Shown here: piece after piece, positions 58,050 to 64,000 of the stretch
Position numbering within the stretch: the stretch's first letter is position 1
Layout: each line of letters opens with the position of its first letter
Assembly (NCBI GenBank): GCA_028673005.1
Contig: CM054113.1
Location: 169,615,337-169,679,336 of the forward strand
Origin: Tanypteryx hageni
Taxonomy: Eukaryota > Arthropoda > Insecta > Odonata > Petaluridae
DNA: 64,000 nucleotides
Direction: 5' to 3'
Notes under the pieces: generated by a model
Told to the model about the DNA's origin: nothing
Databases searched by the model: none
What the model saw: the letters and a program-made list of their open reading frames with translations, nothing else
Position numbers and translations under genes: made by a program

Positions 58050-58450
58050 GGGGGTATGGAGGAGAGGTGGAGGAGATAGAAGGCAGGAGAAGAGGAGAGA
58101 GGTGCTTTGGAACACGGGGGATGATACATCCCAAACGGTTGGTGGTGCCGTTTTGCTCCCCATCCCTTGTGAAGTTGCGCACGACTCACTCCCTTCCAGC
58201 ATCCCTCTTGTGCTTAACTTCACCCCTCTCTCATTTCCTCCCTTTTTCCCCTACTTTTCTCTCCCTCTCTCCTCTATTTTTCAGAGCATCGGTCAATAGA
58301 ATAGCAGAACAAAAAATGGCGGTGCGATGGAATCTTCGTTTCTCTTTTGGACGTGAAATTCTCCGTATTCGGAGAATGGGAGCTATTTCGGACTTTAAAA
58401 AGTCCTCGTCGAGTCTGAAATGGGCAGGGAACTTTTGTTTTGGCATTTTT
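58050..58450. other. GA-rich to CT-rich island with YY1/Pho-like motif
   Basis: GA-rich at 58050-58120 and CT-rich at 58180-58285, then AAAATGGCG at 58313-58321. Frames of 129-145 codons overlap in two phases and have no motifs. Confidence 0.45.
58313..58321 (+). promoter_or_regulatory. YY1/Pho-like motif AAAATGGCG
   Basis: Exact match, followed by GTGCGATGG, just 3' of a CT-rich block. Confidence 0.35.
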
Positions 58451-59399
58451 TCCTAATATTCTCACTGAAGCTTTTACCATTCAAATGAAGACAACTCAAA
58501 ATACATTATTTAGAAAGTATATGCTAAGTTAATACAGTTTTTATGGAGATAGGCAAAAGAAATATTTATTTTTGTGACTTGTTTAAATCTTAGTTATAAA
58601 TACCAGAATCAGAAATATAATGGAAACTATTACATGTAAATATTTTTGTGTGCGTTGAATTATGATCAATGACATGTTACAACAAACTGGAAACATTTTG
58701 GATGAGAATTAGTTTAAGCATAATTATGTTTTTGTTCCGATAGAAGCAAAAATATATTTAACTCATAATTTTTATACAACTGCTTTCTTTTTAACGAACA
58801 TGCTTTCAAAGTGATCGCTAATGGTTTTCGGAACGAAGAATTCTCTATTCCCTATACACTTAGTCAAATGTGTTTAAAAACAATATATCCTACCTATTAG
58901 TTATTGTAAAACATATTTTCATCAACACAGGGTGGATGGCTTTTTATAGTCATGCTAGGCTAAACGACTAAGAAATCGAGAACTTTTGATAACTCTTAGG
59001 CTCCTATTAATCGTGTAATTAAGTTTGAACCTGTGAAAATTAAATGGCATTTCCGTAAAAAAAAAAGAATATTTTATCGGAGTTATTATTACTGTATCTA
59101 CGTATAAAAACAGTTTTCAAGGTGTCTGTCGAATATGGTGTGAAAAAATAATCAACGCAAATCACGTATTTACATTTCACAAATATGTACTATACTATAA
59201 ATAATAAATTATGAAATTAAAAAATATTCCTTTTTATATAATTAAAAAAAATACAAAAACACTAAAATTGGAAAATAAATTAAAAGTTTAAAAACTTAAA
59301 ACAAACAATTATAACACTAAAAAGGGGAACAATTCTATTCATTTAATCTTTCATAAAATCTCTGACTCAAACTTATATCGGGTGTCAAAATATTTTGTT
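58451..59399. other. AT-rich intergenic DNA
   Basis: Nothing recognised. Confidence 0.45.
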
Positions 59400-59620
59400 T
59401 ATGAAAGCGTTTCTCAATCATTTTGATAATAAGGCCCACCTAGGATACAAAAAATTAACCGCGGTCCATCAAAACTACAAAAAATATTCCGCGGATCCCC
59501 TTTACATACATATATCTATGCTTGGTAGGATTCGATTTAAATCGAAAAACGTCGATTTTTTAAAAAATTCAAAATCGACGAAAATGAATAATCCTCGATA
59601 AGCGTCGATTGCCCCTACAA
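59400..59620. repeat. Decayed hAT end and hairpin-rich segment
   Basis: GCGTTTCTCAATCATTTTGATA followed by GCCCACC, GCGGTCC and GCGGATCCCC has the style of a hAT end. Next come a 16-bp perfect palindrome TTCGATTTAAATCGAA (59531-59546) and a 10-bp perfect stem CGTCGATTTT / AAAATCGACG (59550-59559, 59571-59580), a structure seen at MITE ends. No TSD pair was found. Confidence 0.55.
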
Positions 59621-61119
59621 GATGGAAAAGTATTCATCAAAAAACCCATTTATTCTGAATTATAATATTAAATCGTTTCAATTTACTTTTTTCGCAATAT
59701 TATTTCCAACCTACGATTTCGTTTCTTTTCTGAGCTTGCATTAACAGTGGAACTTAAAGAAGGGTATTTCCTTACACCCAAATATGCGTCTTTTTGAAAA
59801 GCTCACGCTTCTACTCTGAACAATCAGGTAAGGGCAAGGCCTTAGGGCAGTTTTGAGAACACGTGTTTCTTAGTCCTTTTGAGGCTTTGAGATTATATTT
59901 GGCGACCTAATATTCCACGACCCTCTATATGCAGCTAAGATCATGGATATGTCCCGCTGAGAGTTCCTTGAAGTTCTGAAGAAAGGAATTTCGGTGGTTG
60001 TTTGAAGACGGCCATTGCTACCCATCCCACGCATCTATCCTGTGGAGTGTATTCCTGGAACAAATGTTTCTCGATTGCTTTCTAGCGTTTTTCCGGTATA
60101 TGGACGTTCTTGTATGCACTTTCACCCCTTCACCATATGCAATGAACCCACTCTTTTGGCAGTCTTTCTCTAAAAGTTATCCAGGAAAGATCATTCCGCT
60201 CCCTTGCTTTTGGCTCCTTCATCCTTTGCTACAGGTTAGAAAAATTTGAATTTATATATAATGGTTAATAAAAGGTGAACGTAAATTAGCAATCGTTACT
60301 AAAAATTGAAGAGAGATTAAGGATTAATATTTATTTTCTATTTGTTGTAAAATATTTTGCCGATTGGAAAAAAACGCATTTTAATCAGGATTGGGGTAAG
60401 ACTGGTGATCGAGTGTTGAGTAATTAAGTTTAATTTTTCTCTCTATATATTTTATGTTAAATAGAGAGAATATTTAGTACAATGGCGAAATATATCAAAT
60501 GATACAAAGTAAAGTATTAAATTGTTCCTTTTTGATAGCTAAAATATTATTATGATAATTATATCATTAATGTTTTTCTTTAATTGGTCCTTAATTGGCA
60601 TCTATCAATGTCTAATAGCCCTTAATCTGAACTAGCAAATTATTTTCGAAAGAATGTTTCTCGGTCAAAGCAACAGCATATTGTACGGATTTCAAGAGGT
60701 AAGGCATAATTTACTATCTACATTCGTGGTATCATATATTTGTCAATGACGCGATTAGAAGAAATATACGAAATCAAAAGACTATCTAGATTTTAAATAC
60801 CAGCTTACGATATTAGAGATTAAAAATATACTAAGTTTCAGTGTGGTAGAACAACAATAATATTCTCGTTAACGATATGCAAGGTGCTAATTTGGTTTAA
60901 TCATCAAGACTCAGTAAAAGGCGTGAATTCACTATTAATATATATTTTCTCATATAGGATGATTGTCGAAATCATCACGTTTGGCAAAATTTGTAAAGAA
61001 AGGAGTGAAATTACAAGAACAAGAAATATCGTTTAGTTTTCGCACAATGAACTATTCTCTGCACAAAATATTTTTTATTACATAAAGAGGTAATCTATCA
61101 AGTGAAGATATTGTTTATA
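59621..61119. other. Intergenic, no supported gene
   Basis: A segment of moderate GC at 59930-60240 has no recognised frame; a TACAG/GTTAG junction at 60230-60240 is weak. The rest is AT-rich. Confidence 0.4.
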
Positions 61120-64000
61120 TATATTATGTGTGTGTATCATTATATATAGACGTTCCTTACAGAGGAGGAGGATATAACATACTAGTAGTTGGTGCTTGCA
61201 TACTGCAAGCATTTCATATCACCTTGAAAAAACATTCATTTTTCAGACAGATATTTCATCATTACAAATATTCTTTTAATTCTAAAGATTTCACCTCTGC
61301 AGAGATTTTCGTTTTCCCCAAATGTAAAAATTATAGTTTAAAACAATCCCCAAATGTTGCAATTTGAAAATTTTTACACTTTCTACATTATGGGGTATTA
61401 ATGCTACAGAATTTAGCAAAATTTTAAAGTTGTAGCACTTCTAGAAGTCAAATAATATTTTCTAATTGTTCAAATTTAAATAATATTTAACGGCCGCCGA
61501 AAATCATATGTGGTAAAATTGAAATGTTTTTTGTGCTAGTTCACTACTTTGTACATAACATGAAAATTTCAGCTCCATAGCTAGTACTTTTGTGTCTAAA
61601 CAGTTATCTATTTGTTTAAACTTTAAGAATTTTTAACTACCAAACAAATTAAAATATCAAAATTTGTATAATCTAAATTTCGTTTTTTTATGAATTCTAT
61701 TTAAAAAAATTTCAACTCCGTAGCACATGCGAAAATACATAAACCATGAAAATTTGTTTAAACAATTGCGATTTTTAGCGGCCGCATTGTTGCACTTTTT
61801 CAAGATTTTCGTTTTTTCTAGTCGGTTTTGCACAAAATCCTACATAAGAAAAAAATTTCGAATCTCCAGCACATATGGAAGTGCCTAAACATTAGTACCC
61901 TCCTATATGTTATCATTATATATCGACGACTCTTACAGAGGAGGATAGATATAACATATAACATACTAGTAGTTGGTGCTTGCATACTGCAAGCATTTCA
62001 TCTCACCTTGAAAAAACATTCATTTTTCAGAAAGACATTACATCATTACAAATAGTCTTTTAATTCTAAGGATTTCACCTCCGCAGCGATTTTCGTTTTT
62101 CTCACATGTAAAAATAATAGTTTTAAACAATCCCCAAATATTGCAATTTAAACATTTTACACTTTCTCCATTATGGGGTACTAATGCTACACAATTTAGC
62201 AAAATTTTAACGTTGTAGCACTTCTAGAAGTCAAATAATATTTTCTAATTGTTAAAATTTCAATAATTTTTAACGGCCGCCGAAATTCATGTATGGTAAA
62301 TTTGAAATGTTTTTTGTGCTATTTCACTACTTTGTACATAACTTGAAAATTTCAGCTTCATAGCTCATCCCGCAGCACCTAAATAGTTATCTATTTGTTA
62401 AAATTATAAGACCTTTTAACTGCCAAACAAATAAAAATATCTAAATTTGCATAATCCATATTTCGTTTTTTTATGAATTCTATTTATAAAAAAAATTTCA
62501 ACTCCGTAGCACATGCGAAAATACATAAACCCTGAAAAATGGTTAAAACAATTGCCAATTTTTAGCGGCCGCATTGTTGCACTTTCTCATGATTTTCGTT
62601 TTTTCTAGTCGGTTTTGCACAACCTCCTACCTAAGAAAAAAAATTCGAGACTCCAGCACATCTGGAAGTGCCTAAACATTAGTATCCTCCTATATGTTAT
62701 ATCCTCCTCTGTAAGAGTCGGCGATATATCATTACTAGTAGAAGGTGCTTGCATACTGCAAGCCTTTCATCTCATCTTGAAAGAACATTAATTATTCAGA
62801 CAGATATTTCATCATTACAAATATTCTATTAATTATTAACATTTCACCTCACTTAGGTTAGAGCTCTCATTTTATCTGAAGGTTTTTTCATCATATCTAC
62901 AAAACCTAAAAATTTTAGCTCTCTAGCTCTTGTAGTTTGGTCTGGACATTAGTATCCTCCTATCATTCTATATAGACGTTCCTTACAGAGGAGGAGGAGG
63001 AGGATATTACATACTAGTAGTTGGTGCTTGCATACTGCAAGCATTTCATCTCACCTTGAAAAAACATTCATTTTTCAGACAGACATTTAATCATTACAAA
63101 TATTCTTTTAATTCTAAAGATTTCAACTCCGCAGCGATTTTCGTTTTTCCCAAATGTAAAAACAATAATTTAAAAAAATCCCCAAATGTCGCAATTTTAA
63201 AAATTTTACACTTTCTTCATTATAAGGTTCTAATGCTACACAATCTAGCCAAATTTTAAAGTTGTAGCACTTCTAGAAATAAAATAATATTTTTCTAATT
63301 GTTTAAATTTAAATAATTTTTAACGGCCGCCGCAAAACATATATGGTAAAATTGAAATGTTTATTTGTGTAAATTTACTATATTGTAAATAATTTGAAAA
63401 TTTCAGCTTCCTAGCTCATCCCATAGTACCTAAACAGCTATCTATTTGTTTAAACTTTAAGAATTTTTAACTGCCAAACAAACTAAAATATCAAAATTTG
63501 TATAATCCCTATTTCGTTTTTTTAAGAATTCTACTTATCAAAAAAATTTCAGCTCCGTAGCACATGCGAAAATATATAAACCTTGAAAATTTGTTTAAAC
63601 AATTGCGAATTTTTAGCGGCCGCATTGTTGCACTTTTTAAAGATTTTCGCTTTTTCTAGTCGGTTTTGCACATAATTCTACCTATGAAAAAAATTTCGAA
63701 TCTCCAACTTATCTGGAAGTGCCTAAACATTAGTATCCTCCTGTTATATGTTATATCCTCCTCTGTAAGAGTCGTCGATATATAATGATAGTAGAAGGTA
63801 CTTGCATACTGCAAGCATTTCATGTCACCTTGAAATAACATTCATTTTTAAGACAGATATTTCATCATTACAAATATTCTATTCATTCTAAAGATTTCAC
63901 CTCCGCAGCGATTTTTGTTTTTCCCACCTGTAAAAATAATAGTTTTAAACAATCCCCAAATGTTGTAATTTTAAACATTTTACACTTTATCCATTATGGG
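61120..64000. repeat. Tandem satellite, ~770-785-bp monomer
   Basis: The landmark GGTGCTTGCATACTGCAAGC recurs at 61191, 61975, 62744 and 63023, and in slightly changed form at 63797. Spacings are therefore 784, 769, 279 and 774 bases: three full monomers, one truncated monomer and a final partial one that runs off the window. Each monomer contains AACGGCCGCCG and AGCGGCCGCATTG words, and internally related segments of the form AATTTCAGCTCC.TAGC. Monomers differ by point changes and small indels. Confidence 0.92.

Noticed and set aside
61120..64000. CRISPR-like or LTR interpretation of the terminal repeats
   Set aside because: Monomers of about 780 bp in direct tandem with no unique spacers and no retroviral frame fit a satellite, not CRISPR or LTRs.

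Overview
This window looks like non-coding chromosomal DNA from a eukaryote, most likely an arthropod and probably an insect. It is AT-rich and has no operons or dense gene order. Instead it carries decayed retrotransposons, hAT DNA transposons with exact 8-bp target-site duplications (TSDs), tRNA-type genes, (TA)n microsatellites, a tandem satellite and many strand-asymmetric GA/CT-rich islands. I found no intact protein-coding host gene. Nearly all the long open frames are either transposon debris or serine/proline/leucine-rich translations of polypyrimidine tracts. Everything here was read by eye, without alignments, so boundaries are approximate unless fixed by a TSD.

Layout. At 0-8 kb there is a tRNA-Asn-like gene with an internal 13-bp expansion (minus strand), a small hAT MITE, GA/CT islands, a LINE 3' end, and two candidate spliced exons (3337-3371 and 7899-8013). 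At 8.3-13.9 kb lies a composite Penelope-like element (PLE). It has an RT with YVDD, a GIY-YIG endonuclease, a hammerhead-ribozyme-like motif, inverted ends and a 13-bp flanking direct repeat, and a 5'-truncated Jockey-type LINE sits inside it. At 14-23 kb AT-rich DNA alternates with GA/CT islands. At 23.8-24.9 kb one hAT element is nested inside another, each with its own 8-bp TSD. At 25-34 kb there are islands, a dispersed repeat, a CpG-retaining putative regulatory block (29.4-29.9 kb) and tRNA-derived and hammerhead-like fragments. At 34.8-36.1 kb there is a LINE RT pseudogene. At 36-42 kb there are CpG-rich islands and a normal-looking tRNA-Met(CAT). At 43-47 kb a decayed TTF/ZMYM1-like hAT transposase is followed by five tandem repeats of about 145 bp. 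At 47.9-49.2 kb a second nested hAT pair is present. At 52.1-54.3 kb there is a nearly full-length hAT transposon. Directly beside it, at 54.4-56.1 kb, is the gag-like ORF1 of a Jockey-type LINE. At 56.7-56.9 kb there is a tRNA-derived SINE-like fragment. From 61.1 kb to the end there is a satellite with monomers of about 780 bp.

How it fits together. The region records repeated transposon-into-transposon insertion. Between insertions are purine/pyrimidine islands that carry AA(A/G)ATGGCG (YY1/Pho-type) motifs more often than base composition would suggest. GAGA-type tracts plus Pho-type motifs recall Polycomb response elements or CpG promoters. That is an inference and the most useful non-repeat lead here. 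The second lead is the tRNA-Asn gene whose arm region has become a minisatellite.
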